From Gracilaria domingensis (Eukaryota > Rhodophyta > Florideophyceae > Gracilariales > Gracilariaceae): DNA of 37,011 bases. Positions 1 through 10,586 of the stretch are shown piece by piece. A program made the position numbers and the translations under genes. Position 1 is the stretch's first letter; each line of letters begins with the position of its first letter. Below the pieces are notes generated by a model that worked only from the letters and a program-made list of their open reading frames with translations, was not told the DNA's origin and did no database searches. Location: the NCBI GenBank assembly GCA_022539475.1, contig VCMS01000127.1:169938-206948 (forward strand), written 5' to 3'.

Positions 1-357
1 GACTCTCCGGGGAGGAGGATATCGTCAAGCAAGGTGAAACATCAGAGCCGAACACTCGGTTGTTCGTTTTATTCGAACATGGGTGCAGCTCAAAGCTACT
101 AAGTAGTGTGAGTGCCACCACTTGTGCAAGCGGTGTAGCGAACTATCTAGAAATAAACTCTAAAATACCAATAATGGTGCAACTTCCACCGTGTTGACCA
201 CCGCTAGCGTGCGCCTCAATAACACTAATATCTAATATTCAAGTATACCCAAGAATGGGCTGATCTCACCAGTTACTCATACTGTGTGCCACACTCCCGG
301 CATCGCGTGCATGTTATGATCGCATCAGCGAAGGAGTCCGCAATGCGTTGCACTACA
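1..357 (-). repeat. 3' LTR of gypsy element 1 (clipped at window start)
   Basis: This stretch matches 11465-11842 along its whole length, including shared blocks such as AAGTATACCCAAGAATGGGC and the inner end GCACTACA. On the minus strand it begins TGTAGTG directly after the polypurine tract, which identifies it as the 3' LTR. The expected terminal bases (TGCC on the plus strand) lie just outside the window. Compared with the 5' LTR it carries about three dozen differences, mostly single-base indels in short homopolymers. Confidence 0.9.
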
Positions 358-370
358 TTTCCCCCTCCTT
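358..370 (-). promoter_or_regulatory. Polypurine tract of gypsy element 1
   Basis: On the minus strand this reads AAGGAGGGGGAAA and abuts the TG that opens the 3' LTR. A purine run in this place is the plus-strand primer of LTR retrotransposons. It fixes the polarity of the element and the LTR boundary. Confidence 0.85.
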
Positions 371-418
371 AGGGTGCGAGACGACCACGCGAGCGTTTCG
401 TTTTCCTCCTCTGGAGTG

Positions 419-426
419 TATTTAAG
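419..426 (+). promoter_or_regulatory. TATA-like box ahead of the antisense gene
   Basis: TATTTAAG lies 165 bases upstream of the ATG at 591, on the strand opposite to gag-pol. It is a reasonable TATA element for an antisense transcript that starts between the polypurine tract and the coding region. It is seen only as a motif and no initiation site is demonstrated. Confidence 0.4.
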
Positions 427-590
427 CACGTCGGCATGACGGTCTCCAATCCGGCCTCCCGGTCTCTTTAACGGCGACTCCGGTCCACCCCTCTCCACGC
501 GTACTGCGGTAGTGTTCCTCCGATACCTCGGCGCGCTCTCCTTCCTCTCTCGCTTCCAGCGCTTTCGTCTCTTCCTCGCGCGCTTCCGCG

Positions 591-2448
591 ATGCCGAACC
601 CGAATCAGGGTAGCAACCAACCGCCTGGCGGGTCTCAGAACCAATACGTTGGTGGTTTCGCTGGGCCTTCACACCCTTCCTCCTCTGGAGTGCCTCTCTC
701 ACAGCCGTCTTCCGCTGGCGTTCCGTTTCCGCAACCGGTCAATCCGGGATTTCACACGGCTCTCTTCCCAGACGGGTGGTCAACTTCCGCCCCGGCGTCT
801 GTACGCAGTGGAACTGGATCGCTCCTGCTGTTCCGGTCCAACCGGTAGTCAACCCGTATGCGGGCGCGTGGGCGTCGTATGACGAACTCGACAACGTCGA
901 CCCTCGCAGCAATCCCACACCGTTCTTACGGGCTCCGTGGTTTCATCCGCAAGGCGTGACCAATCGTTCCCTCGTCGAGGCGTATGCCGATGGCAGTGGT
1001 CACCTCCCAGGAGGCGTGCACGTCTGGATGACGGTGACGTTCGACTGGCATTACCGGATTACCGTGCCTACCAACGCGCTCGTCCACCATCGTGGTCAGT
1101 CGCACAACTCCGCCCGAGCGGCCATGGTTCGCGTAGCGCACATGCGCATGTTTCGCACGTACTCAGAGCGCCCGATTCCGGCGAACTTCCGTTTCGACGT
1201 GGCCTTCTTCCGAACACTCGGCGAAATCCAATATGGAGAGAATCTTGCCCGGTCGCCGGTGTGGTGGAGCGTTACCAGAACGTCCCGTTCACCAGGATCT
1301 CCTGTGCTGGACCCGTCCGCTTCTGCGTGCAGAATTTCGATATCTCCCACGCGTACCGCGGTCCAACTACTTCAAACAATGATCCGTCCCGAACGACGTG
1401 CCCGCTCCGATGGGGTTACTTATCCCGTATCAAAACACGGAGTCAAACCGGATTCGTCCGCGCCACATGCGTGGGAGATATGTTCCTCTCCCTTTGTGTG
1501 GGCGTCCGTGGAGGTCTGCCGTGGCTGTTACGTGGAATCCCCCCTGTCTCACGTATGTGGGTAGTAGGCTCGTGACAAACCCGTTTACGGGATGGTGGAG
1601 CGTTGTCCTCACGGAGTGGGCGGCGCGAACAGCGGTGTATCTCCTCAACGAGGTATATGACAGTATCGACTGTGGTTCATTCCCCGCGCTTGCGGCAACT
1701 CATCCGAGCCTTGGATTCACTATCCCGCTTGGCGGTAATGGAAACTTCTCGGAAGTCATGTGCCTCTTGCGAGTGATTGATGGAGTCGACTGGAACCAGG
1801 TTCCTCGTTCGCAGAGCGCGCGCGACGAAGGCGATCTTGCATTGACCGGTCTCCGGGTCGCAGGTCCCACTGTCGGGTGATTACATCTACTACGACCCTG
1901 GACACGGGTGCGATTACCACGCGAGGCGGAACTTCTTCGGAATGCCGAGCGAGTCATCCCTCCGGGGCACCCAACGGGTTTCATCATGATGATGAGTTCT
2001 TTCACCCTGTCGGGGATCAAAACATCATGGTTGATGACGCTCCGATGACGGTGACGACTATGGGATGACAATTCGCAGCAGCTCCGGTGGAGGGGGCAGT
2101 ACCTGCTTCAGCAGTGCCAGGTCCCAAGCGGGTGTCGACGCGATCTTCTCGACTCCGGTGAATGTTCCCTCTGCGCCTCTAGCGGCTCCTGGGCCGTAGT
2201 GGCTCCTGTTCTACGCCTGTGGCGGTTCCGACTCCAGCGGAGAATGTTGCTTCGCCTGCGATGGCGGCGTCGGCTACGCCGAACGAAGCCGCGAACGCGG
2301 GACTTACCGACGAAGCACGGGCTGCCGTGATAGCTCAATTCCTCAGCGAGGCTGGTATTCCGACTCGACATCTGGCGACGTCTCGCAGATGCGCGACGCG
2401 CTAATTGCGCAGCTTGCGAACGCTGGAGACCAGCAGGAATCCGAGTAA
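591..2448 (+). pseudogene. Antisense accessory gene inside gypsy element 1, reading frame interrupted
   Basis: An ATG at 591 opens a frame rich in Pro, Ser, Gly and Gln (starting MPNPNQGSNQPPGG). Its continuation is found in successive frames: to about 1250 (containing NPTPFLRAPWFHPQG), about 1250-1390 (VERYQNVPFTRISC), 1395-1880 (NPFTGWWSVVLTEW), then a proline/alanine-rich tail ending DALIAQLANAGDQQESE before TAA at 2446-2448. That is about 600 residues in total with roughly six frame changes. The opposite strand has no comparable continuous frame here. I recognise no domain. Extra antisense ORFs between pol and the 3' LTR are known in plant gypsy elements such as Grande and Retand, but I see no sequence link to them. 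The breaks may be mutations or base-calling errors. Confidence 0.55.
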
Positions 2449-2567
2449 CTCGTGCAGCTTCTCCTCTAGGGAGTCTTCCTAGCTGATACCAATAACTTGG
2501 CCGTTGTGTGCTCGACTAGCGAGCCACAACATAGTAACATTGACCAGTAAACTGTGAACTTCTCTTG

Positions 2568-2790
2568 ATCTCAAGACTTCTTCCCTTCTTCCAAGGTGTA
2601 TACTTCTTAACTTCTCCTTCCGGGGTGATCTTCCTCTTACGAGTGCTTCTTCTCTTACGAGTGCTTTTCCTCCTTCTAAGAGTCTCTTCCTCTGCGAGTG
2701 CTTCTTCTCTTCTGAGCTCCTTTTCCTCTTCATAGAGTCTTCTTCCTCTTGCGAGTGCTTCTTAACTTCTCCTCTTCCTGAGGGCGTTAC
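2568..2790. repeat. Degenerate pyrimidine-rich tandem repeat
   Basis: The plus strand repeats variants of CTTCTTCTCTTACGAGTG many times, mixed with CTTCCTCTTCC-type tracts. Units are imperfect and roughly 18-30 bases long. The block lies between the end of pol (2954) and the end of the antisense gene (2448), so it is the junction where the two convergent genes meet. Confidence 0.65.
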
Positions 2791-2953
2791 TATTCGAACT
2801 TCAACTGTCCTCTCAATAGAGTGTCTCCTCACCACGCGAGTAGCGGTACAGTACTCCTCTGGAGGTTGTCGCAGCGTTCCTCGATTGAGTGTTGTGGTTC
2901 GTAGAACCGTTCGTGCGCGGTACGCGATAAGCTTCCGTCTCCAGCGACGTGTG

Positions 2954-5900
2954 TTAACCGACCATCGCTTGATGTAGATTAGCCGGCAACGCCGTGTTAG
3001 TACGACGGTGGTACTGCACGATCTTCGATCGGGGTAGGTGCTCCACGGGTTCGTCCGAGTCCCGCGACGGCGGATAGCCATACCAGCGTACCTGGTACTG
3101 AACATACCCTTCGGGTTCCAACTGTGCCCCACTATGTGGTCGACAACGAACTCTTTCGAGTAAACTCCCCGCTCGAGCTCTTCCTGCGAAGGGTCGTCAG
3201 CGTGTCGCGGCGGTGCCGTTACATAGTCACCAGCGGTGCTGTGAGTTTCTCCTGACGCCTTCGGCGGTAAGTGTGTCCTCCGCTGAGTGGTCGCTTCCGG
3301 AATCCGGGTCTTCTCAAGCAGCTTCGCCGCTTCGGCGGGTCCGCGAACGGCTAGTTCATGCGGCAGTTCCCGTCTTGACGGTGAAGGCGAACGCGGAGGC
3401 GGATTGTTCACCACGGCACGTGCCGGTTCACGTGACGACACGCGACGTTTCGCGGTGGTGGCACTGCCACGAGTTGTGATTGGCCCATTGTGTGGCGCGC
3501 GCTGCGCACCCAAGATTTGTGGTGCGCAAGCGCTCCTGCAGATGCAGTGTGCGTTTTCCCTAAATCAGGGCTGTAATCCGTATCTCCAGCGAGCGGTGCG
3601 CCGTCATGACTTATCGAAACGTCATGACGTGCGACTTGCGACTTCCCCAAAGCTGGGTGCAACGGTACACTACCATTACCCGAACCGGGGTGCTTGATCT
3701 TCGCTTCAGCGAGCGTCTTCTCTTCTTCCTGCTCTGCAGTGTCAACGATACCGGGATCTGCCGTGACTACCCTACAGCGCGCCTGCGAAGGCGGTTTGCG
3801 GCGGTCGTCAGCGGCGGAGTGCGGCGACTGCGCGTCCGGAATACTCCGTGATACAGTATCCAGCTTCGCTGTAGCCTTGCTCTGCCGAGAAGTCGGGTGT
3901 TCTTGATCAACTTCCGGCCTTGCCGTGGAAACTTCGCGAACGAGAGCATGCTCCGCGTCCTGCGTCCGTGCGACGATGGGCGCGTGTTCCTGTGACAATT
4001 CCCCAGATGGGTGAGCAATACCAGTATCCTGGGGCAACCTTGAGTCCGTTCGTTGCGTGCGGTGTCCTTCCTGAAGGTCGCGATCCTTCGTGGAAGGTTG
4101 TGTATCCTCCGCAGAGTTCTGCGCGACAGCGGCCGACTGCGGCGCGTCCTTCGCGACTTCAACACGCGACAGCGGGTGATCCTTCCCACTGACAGTGGTG
4201 TCCGTAGCAACTACGTCTTCGACGGTGTCCTGAGGCGACTCTGCCTCTGCTTCATTACTTTCCCGTGAATCACGGTGCTGCGACGGTAGCGACACCGGTG
4301 ACTCACTCTCCGCGACAACGCGTGAATTCCCCTCCCCTCCTTAGGTGGAGCGTTACGGGGAGCAGTCATCACGTCAGTTGACGGTGTAACAGACGCTGTG
4401 AAACGCGATTTCACCAGCGGTGTATGTTCCGATACCTCGGCTTGCGACGATATAATCGGTACATCTGCGAGACCCCGTGTTGGGTGACGGAGCCCCACAG
4501 TGGGTGTAGTGTTCTGCGACGAGGTTCCTCGGTTCTCTGTCTGTCCAGCTTCCTGCTGTGTGTCCGAAAGTACTTCCGTGTGAACGGTTGGACCTCTTAC
4601 CACGCGATCGCGGGAGAAACGCTCATGAGCGTCACCAACTTCCAGTACGGCTGTGTCCTTGTTCACGCTGACAACGCGGTACGGACCATCAGCGATGGGT
4701 GAAAGCTTGTGGCGCCGCTCCTTTTCAGGGTTGTAGTACTCCTTCCTGACAAAGGCGAGGTTTCCCACTTTCAGTGGCGGTAGTGGTCTCCGTACCCGGG
4801 CATCAAAGTTCCGCTTGTAAGCGTGTTGTTCTTTCGCCATTGACGACCTGGCGACAGGTACCATTGCGGATAACCACTGCTTCCATTGCAAGTAGTGATC
4901 CGTATTGACGGTGACGTATCCAGCTTTGCTGATGGTTCAACCGCAACTGGCGGTGGTGTCCGTGAGAGCACGAGCTCAAAGGGCGATAAACCAGTTACTC
5001 TGTGAACTTGCGTATTATACGCATACGTCACGGTATCCGTGTAGAGATCCCAAGTTTTCGGGTGTTCAACTGTATAAGCCCGCAACGCGGAGAGCATTGT
5101 CCGGTTAAACCGTTCGACTTGCCCATTGCATTGGGGATGATACGTCGTCGTGAAGAGATTCTTCACGTCGAGTATCCGACAGACATCCTGGAAGAAACGT
5201 GCAGTAAACTGCGGACCATTATCTGAGAGGAGATTGACCGGGGGACCGTAGACCATAACCCAATGGCGAACGAATGCCTCCGCAACACTGCGTGCTGTAA
5301 TCGACTTCAACGGAACTGTCCGGACTAGCTTACTGAATCTATCCGTAATAACGAGTAAGAACCGATTTCCTCGGGAAGTACGCAAGAACTCGCCGAGTAT
5401 ATCGATGGCAATAAACTCCAACGGCGCCCTTGCGGGGAAAAGTGTTAGTTTCTTTGCATGGCGACGCTGTTTAACTCGCTCTCGAGCACAATGTGTACAC
5501 GCCTTCACGGTGGTGTAGCAGTCCAACGCTAACGCGGGCCAGTAGAAATCCCGACGCAGTGTCGTGTATAACCGCTTAGCACCCGGATGGGAAGCCATCC
5601 GCGAGTGATGCGAGAGATGCAATACCCTTGTTTGTAAGGAGTGAGGAACCACAATCTGTGGGGTAGAACGAACCACTCTGACGAGGTAACCTTGTGTGTT
5701 GACCCCGAACGGGATGTTAGCACCACCATTAATTTGGGAGCGTATCCTCGTACAGAACGGGTCAGATTGCTGTTCCCGCACCAGCTCTTCTGGAGTAATG
5801 GGGACGAATGTACCGGATTCCGGGTCTTCACCGTCTGCGACGAGCAAATCATCACAGATGTCGTCCGACACGATGTCGTAGTCTTCATCACCCTCCTCCA

Positions 5901-8499
5901 TGAGGAAACAGGGGATATCTTCATCCTCGTCATCGAGGGGTAAAGCTTCACCTTCAGTTCCTAGACGTGAAAGAGCATCCGCTTGCGCGTTTAAACAACC
6001 CTTCTTATAGGTGACCTCGTAGTCAAACTCGGCAAGCCGAAGACGCCAACGCATTAAGCGTCCGGAAGGCTCCGTGACTGACATTAACCAACGCAAGGCG
6101 GAATGATCCGTATTGACGGTAAAGTGCACACCCATAAGATATGGTCGTAGAGTCTGCAAAGCCCATACCATGGCGAGACACTCCTTCTCGGATACCGAGT
6201 AATTGCGCTCGTGCACGTTGAGTGTACGAGACCAATAGCCAATTGGTTTGCGTTCCCCTTCGGGTGTAGTCTGAAAGAGAGCGCAGCCAATTTGGTAATC
6301 GCTCGAATCCGTATCCACGGTGTACGGCAACCCGTTCTTTGGTAACGCTAACACGGGTGCCGTGGTAACAGCCTCTTTAAGAGAGTTGAAGGCCTCCACT
6401 TGCGTGGGGGTAAGTGGTCCCAATTTGGGCGGTTGTCCCTTCTTCAGGAGTTCGTTGAGCGGTCCCGCGATCTTTGCGAAGCGAGAAATGAACCGTCTAT
6501 AAACGTTGCATAGCCCCAGAAAGGAGCGTAGCTCTGTCTGTGTAGTGGGGTGCTTCGCCTCTTTGAGGGACTTCACGCGAGCTTCCTCGATCAGTAACCG
6601 TCCTGGACGTATGACATGGCCCAGATACTTCACTGAGTCAGTGAAAAACTCACACTTCCTCAATTTGAGAGTAATTCCAGCATCCCGCAAAGCGGTCATT
6701 ATCTCCCGAACATGTTCGAGGTGATCGTCCAAACTGTTGGAAAACACGATGATGTCATCGAGGTATACCAAGCAACTCCGCCATTTGAAGCGAGCTAACA
6801 AAATGTCCAGAGCACGCTGAAACGTAGCGGGGGCGTTCGTTAACCCGAACGGCATACGCTTAAAGCGGTATAGTCCTGAATGACAGGTAAACGCGGTCTT
6901 GTCACGGTCTTCCGGTCTAACTGGTACTTGCCAGTAACCCCAGTTTGCATCCAAAGTGGAGAACACAGTAGCATCGCCAAGCGAGTCGATATACTCGTCC
7001 ATACGAGGTATGGGGTACACGTCTTTGACGGTGACATCGTTCAAGCGACGATAGTCGATACAAAAGCGCCAGGACCCATCGGGTTTCGGAGCCAGTACAA
7101 CTGGAGATGCCCACGGCGACTGAGCCGGTTCTATCACGCCAGCGCGGAGCATTTTGTTGATCTGAAACTCTTCCTCTTCCCGTGCTTTCGGGCCTGCCCT
7201 GTAAGGGTGCTGAGCAATCGGCTTGGTCTCCGGCAGGAGGTCAATCCGGTGTTCCGTAGTTGAAACCTCTCCGAGGGAACCATCCCACATTGGTGTAAAC
7301 TCTCGCAACATGTTGCGCAACTTCTCACGGTGTGAAACCGGTACATGACCGAGATTCAATTCTTCTAACTCCTCGATAGGGTCAATCTTGTCATAACTCG
7401 TAGGAACGGTCCTAGCTTCCGAGTCATTCGTGTGTTCAACCGTCTGGGACGGGTGTTCAACCGTCTGGGACGGGTCCGACGCAGACGAGCGCGACGATTC
7501 TCCCTCCCCCTCCTTAGGGTGAAGCAAACCAGTGCGTTCTTCAGCAAGCCCGAGCATCTCGGCGGCAGTCACCTTTGTAGGGATAAGCGCCGTAGGGTGC
7601 GGTAAGACAGTACCAATTACTTGGTTCTTCACCAGATACTGGGGCTTCTTGCCAAAGTTGGCCAACATAACCCGAAAGGGGTGTTCGCTGTTGATTTGAA
7701 CAACTCCGTTCGCCAACGCGACCTGATACTTCTCGTATAACGAGTTCAATGGTTGAACAACCCGCAAACCACGCGGTGCGGCAGTAACATCAACCCAAAC
7801 CTGGGATTCTGGCGGAATAGAAATTGCACGCGCTACGCGGAGCTTCGGCGACTCCTTCGGAGGTGAGGAATCCTGTAGAGGAGCGGGTAGTGGTACCAGC
7901 TTAGCTGACGCTCGCCGTAATGAGCGACGAACAATCGGTACAACCGAACCATCTTCCATTTCCACTTCACGCGCACGCGGTCGTATGGCTTCGACATATC
8001 TGTCGCAGAAGTCACACCCTAGAATGACAGGGGCAGCGAGCGTCTTGCAGACGATGAATTCTACCTGCTCGATGCAGTTACCAATCCTGACAATCAGTGA
8101 AACCATTCCAGCCGTTTGTAACGGGTTATTGTTGGCATCTGCCACGTCCATGACGGGTCCAGAGCGGACTCGACAACGGACTTCCGGCGGTAGTAACGAC
8201 TCAACAATGAAGTTGGGGCCAGCACCTGTATCCAAGACAGAGAGATGACGCACCATATACTGGGTGGATAGGCCAAGGTCAGCAAATATCTTGTAGTTTC
8301 GCTTGGCCAGCACCATGACTCGATCCGGGATCCGGTTGTTCCTGAACCGTATCCACGGGCGACGTAACACACCGATGGTGGTAGAGTCCACGTCTAAGAC
8401 GGTCTGTTTCCTCGAAAGGATTTTGACCTGGGAGCGAGGCGGTGACGCCTCGGGCGCCGTAGACCTCGACTCGGGCGCCTCTCCATTGGAGACTCCCGT
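2954..8499 (-). CDS. pol: Pol polyprotein of gypsy element 1 (frameshifted in its C-terminal part)
   Basis: The frame opens just past the gag stop and is unbroken from 8499 to about 4915. Numbering from the GTG at 8391: protease LDTGAGPNF (D54); reverse transcriptase about 425-595 with LVYLDDIIVF at 541-550; RNase H about 685-805 (D693, E736, D762, D805); integrase zinc region with HH and CTHC (965-968); integrase catalytic D997, D1057 and E1093, spaced D-35-E. After a frame change near 4915 comes the GPY/F region (IADGPYRVVS). A charged linker of roughly 400 residues follows, with frame changes near 4290 and 3500, and then a chromodomain broken near 3107. The last frame stops at 2954. Cleavage products would be those of a normal chromovirus. 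The 7-residue unit PSQTVEH is duplicated in tandem at 307-320. The ATG expected from element 2 is ACG here, so expression by -1 frameshifting from gag fits best. Confidence 0.9.
3000..3153 (-). other. Chromodomain at the C-terminus of pol (element 1)
   Basis: In one frame the minus strand encodes EFVVDHIVGHSWNPKG (3153-3106). In the neighbouring frame it continues YVQYQVRWYGYPP and then EPVEHLPRSKIVQYHRR. This is the chromodomain pattern: a start like EYxVexIl, a central YxVxWxGY, and an ending like tWEPxehL, with the usual WE replaced by DE. One frame change separates the halves. In chromoviruses this domain follows integrase and guides integration to particular chromatin. Here it is set far from the GPY/F motif by an unusually long hydrophilic linker. 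Confidence 0.75.
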
Positions 8500-8501
8500 A
8501 C

Positions 8502-8511
8502 TCAGTTTAAC
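8502..8511 (-). promoter_or_regulatory. Putative -1 frameshift site at the gag-pol junction (element 1)
   Basis: The last gag codons on the minus strand read CAG TTA AAC TGA. The heptamer G_TTA_AAC sits directly before the gag stop, and pol is in the -1 frame. It is a close variant of the X_XXY_YYZ slippery class. Element 2 keeps the same arrangement as G_AAA_AAC followed by TGA. No pseudoknot was worked out. Confidence 0.5.
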
Positions 8512-10586
8512 TGAGTTCCATCCGTTCTAACGGGAACGGCGTCCTGTGCAGCAGGCATCTTCACAGATTCCTGTGGAACAGCGACAGAACTACCCGCAAC
8601 AGCGGTTGCCGCCACGGCTTGAGCCGGTGAAACATTGACCTGGGTCGAACCAGAGTGCAGTAACGCAGCCAATTCTGCAGCAGACACCCTACGGGGGTAC
8701 TCAGCCTTCGCACGCAGATATGCGGTTACCGGCACTGACGCCTGTTCGGCGGGGGTCAGCGCTTCAAAATTCGCCACAACCGTGGGCATTTCCCTCATCG
8801 AGAGGTTGCAGTTCGGAGCTGCATGCCCGTGGTTGTAACACGTGAAACAGATCAGGGGTGGTCTTCCGGAACTCCGTGGGTCTTGGAACTTCACCGTTCG
8901 CGGGTCTACCCAACCAGGTCGCTGGTAACGACTCCCTGAATAGGGTACTTGAGGACCGCGAACGCGTGGACGGTCTGCGTAAAGCAGCGCATCTTCCGTC
9001 TTCGACGAGGCTTCTGAAGTAGAAGGCAACTCCGTAGTCGGAATAGAATCCAGGTCCACCTGTGCGAGATGTAAGTTATCCACATCGTGGCCAGAAAAGT
9101 CCTGCGGTAGCAGTGAAGCCGATGACGACCCTCCTTCGAGGTGCAACGCCTTGGTTGAAACCCGGTATCCGGTGCGTGCGCGCAAGGCGTCTCCCTCCGC
9201 CTTCGCGTACTGCACTAACTCCAGATAGGTAGTCTTCTTCCGGTCTTCCCGTCGCTGGGCAACCAGAGTGCGAATAGCCGGATTCAATCCGTTGATAAAC
9301 AGCGTACAGCGCTCGTTTGAGGAGTAAACATTGCCACAACGGTGGAATGCCTTATTCAGGCGCACCGAGTACTCGGTTTCCGACTCCTTCGGGCGTTGTT
9401 TCGTCTCCCGCAACGCGGTGATTGCTTCCTCGATAGAGGTATTTGTCGCATACGAGCGCAACAAATACTGCACTGCTTCGGGCCAGCAGGTGACCCCTCC
9501 TTCAGAGGCGCGAGATGAACCTCTTACAGAGTTATACTGATCTTCAGCGAGTCCACGTAGAAAATATGGTAAGGCAACATAAGCTTGCCCCTCACTCATG
9601 CCGAGGATGTCAGCTTCCGCTACAAAGCGTGAAAGAAAGTCAAGCACCAGAATGGGATCCTCCCCAGTGAACAACTGGTTGCGAAAGGTTAAGGACATGC
9701 GTTTGATGCAGTCCTTCACCTTACCCGTGCCACGGGGCGTCCGGTTCAGACTTGAATCTTCCAAACGGTAATACCGGTAAGATAACAACCTTTTGAACAA
9801 GGGATTCGTCGGCTCCAGTTCCCTCAAACCTGAGTGCTTTCGCCCCCGTTTCCGGGTACCAACAACACCATAGGTGGACGTAGAACTCCGCGAACGCGTA
9901 GAACGAGCGCGACGTTCACCGTCACTTGACGAGCTCGATGATAAGGAACCCGCCGAGCGGTTTGAAATACCAGAAGACTGTGACGAATCCGATTCATACT
10001 CGTCGACATTCCTCTTCTTAGAGCGACTCTTCCCGGACTTCCGGTCACGTGTACCACGAGACACTCCCGCAGAGGCGGCAGCAGGGCCGTCATCCTCACG
10101 GATGGTGGCCTCTAACGTCTCAAGACGGCCAAGGATCCGAATGAACTTCGTGTTAACCTCCTCGGTGAAACCGGGATATCCTTGAAGAACCTCCAAGAGG
10201 GCATTAACATCCTTCCGTAAAATACGTAGATCATCTGATACACCTCCGTTGAGGGCTGCGTCAACCTTCAAACGAAGTGTGTCGACCTCGGAAACGAGTG
10301 CTTCATGAGAACTCCTCATGACAGCAGTCTGAGCCTCAAGCACACGAACTTGAGTCTCCAACTCGTTTACGAGCGCATCCTTCGCCGCGACAGCGGGTAT
10401 AAGACCCTCCAAAGGAGCAGATGAGGGCCCAGCCACTGGGGCGTCAGACGACTTGTCAGGCTGTTTCCGGTTTCCGGGTTTCCTTCCATCACCCTGTAGG
10501 GGTTCAGGAACAGACCGCAGACGTGGGGGCAAGCCAGAGCCAACGGAGCGAGACTTCGTAGGGCTCGAGCGCTTGCCCGACGCCAT
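8502..10586 (-). CDS. gag: Gag protein of gypsy element 1
   Basis: Start chosen at the ATG of MASGKRSSPTKSR (10586), because the related element 2 aligns from about here; the open frame extends 15 codons further. The product is 694 residues. A heptad-rich segment near residues 65-150 is followed by a Ser/Arg-rich basic region, a retrotransposon gag (capsid-like) domain around 270-480, and one CCHC zinc knuckle, CFTCYNHGHAAPNC (580-593). The tail is Ala/Val/Gln rich. Gag would form the particle and bind the element RNA through the knuckle. It is uninterrupted, unlike many neighbouring frames. It shares long conserved blocks with gag of element 2, for example LLSYRYYRL, TPRGTGKV and GEDPILV. 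Confidence 0.92.
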   Translation of the reverse strand: MASGKRSSPTKSRSVGSGLPPRLRSVPEPLQGDGRKPGNRKQPDKSSDAPVAGPSSAPLEGLIPAVAAKDALVNELETQVRVLEAQTAVMRSSHEALVSEVDTLRLKVDAALNGGVSDDLRILRKDVNALLEVLQGYPGFTEEVNTKFIRILGRLETLEATIREDDGPAAASAGVSRGTRDRKSGKSRSKKRNVDEYESDSSQSSGISNRSAGSLSSSSSSDGERRARSTRSRSSTSTYGVVGTRKRGRKHSGLRELEPTNPLFKRLLSYRYYRLEDSSLNRTPRGTGKVKDCIKRMSLTFRNQLFTGEDPILVLDFLSRFVAEADILGMSEGQAYVALPYFLRGLAEDQYNSVRGSSRASEGGVTCWPEAVQYLLRSYATNTSIEEAITALRETKQRPKESETEYSVRLNKAFHRCGNVYSSNERCTLFINGLNPAIRTLVAQRREDRKKTTYLELVQYAKAEGDALRARTGYRVSTKALHLEGGSSSASLLPQDFSGHDVDNLHLAQVDLDSIPTTELPSTSEASSKTEDALLYADRPRVRGPQVPYSGSRYQRPGWVDPRTVKFQDPRSSGRPPLICFTCYNHGHAAPNCNLSMREMPTVVANFEALTPAEQASVPVTAYLRAKAEYPRRVSAAELAALLHSGSTQVNVSPAQAVAATAVAGSSVAVPQESVKMPAAQDAVPVRTDGTQLN

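Noticed and set aside
325..702. Arg-rich minus-strand open frame of 125 codons
   Set aside because: It overlaps the polypurine tract and the start of the antisense gene and has a low-complexity basic composition typical of a shadow frame.
2568..2790. CRISPR-like array
   Set aside because: Units are degenerate, pyrimidine-rich and without unique spacers, and the context is eukaryotic retrotransposon DNA.
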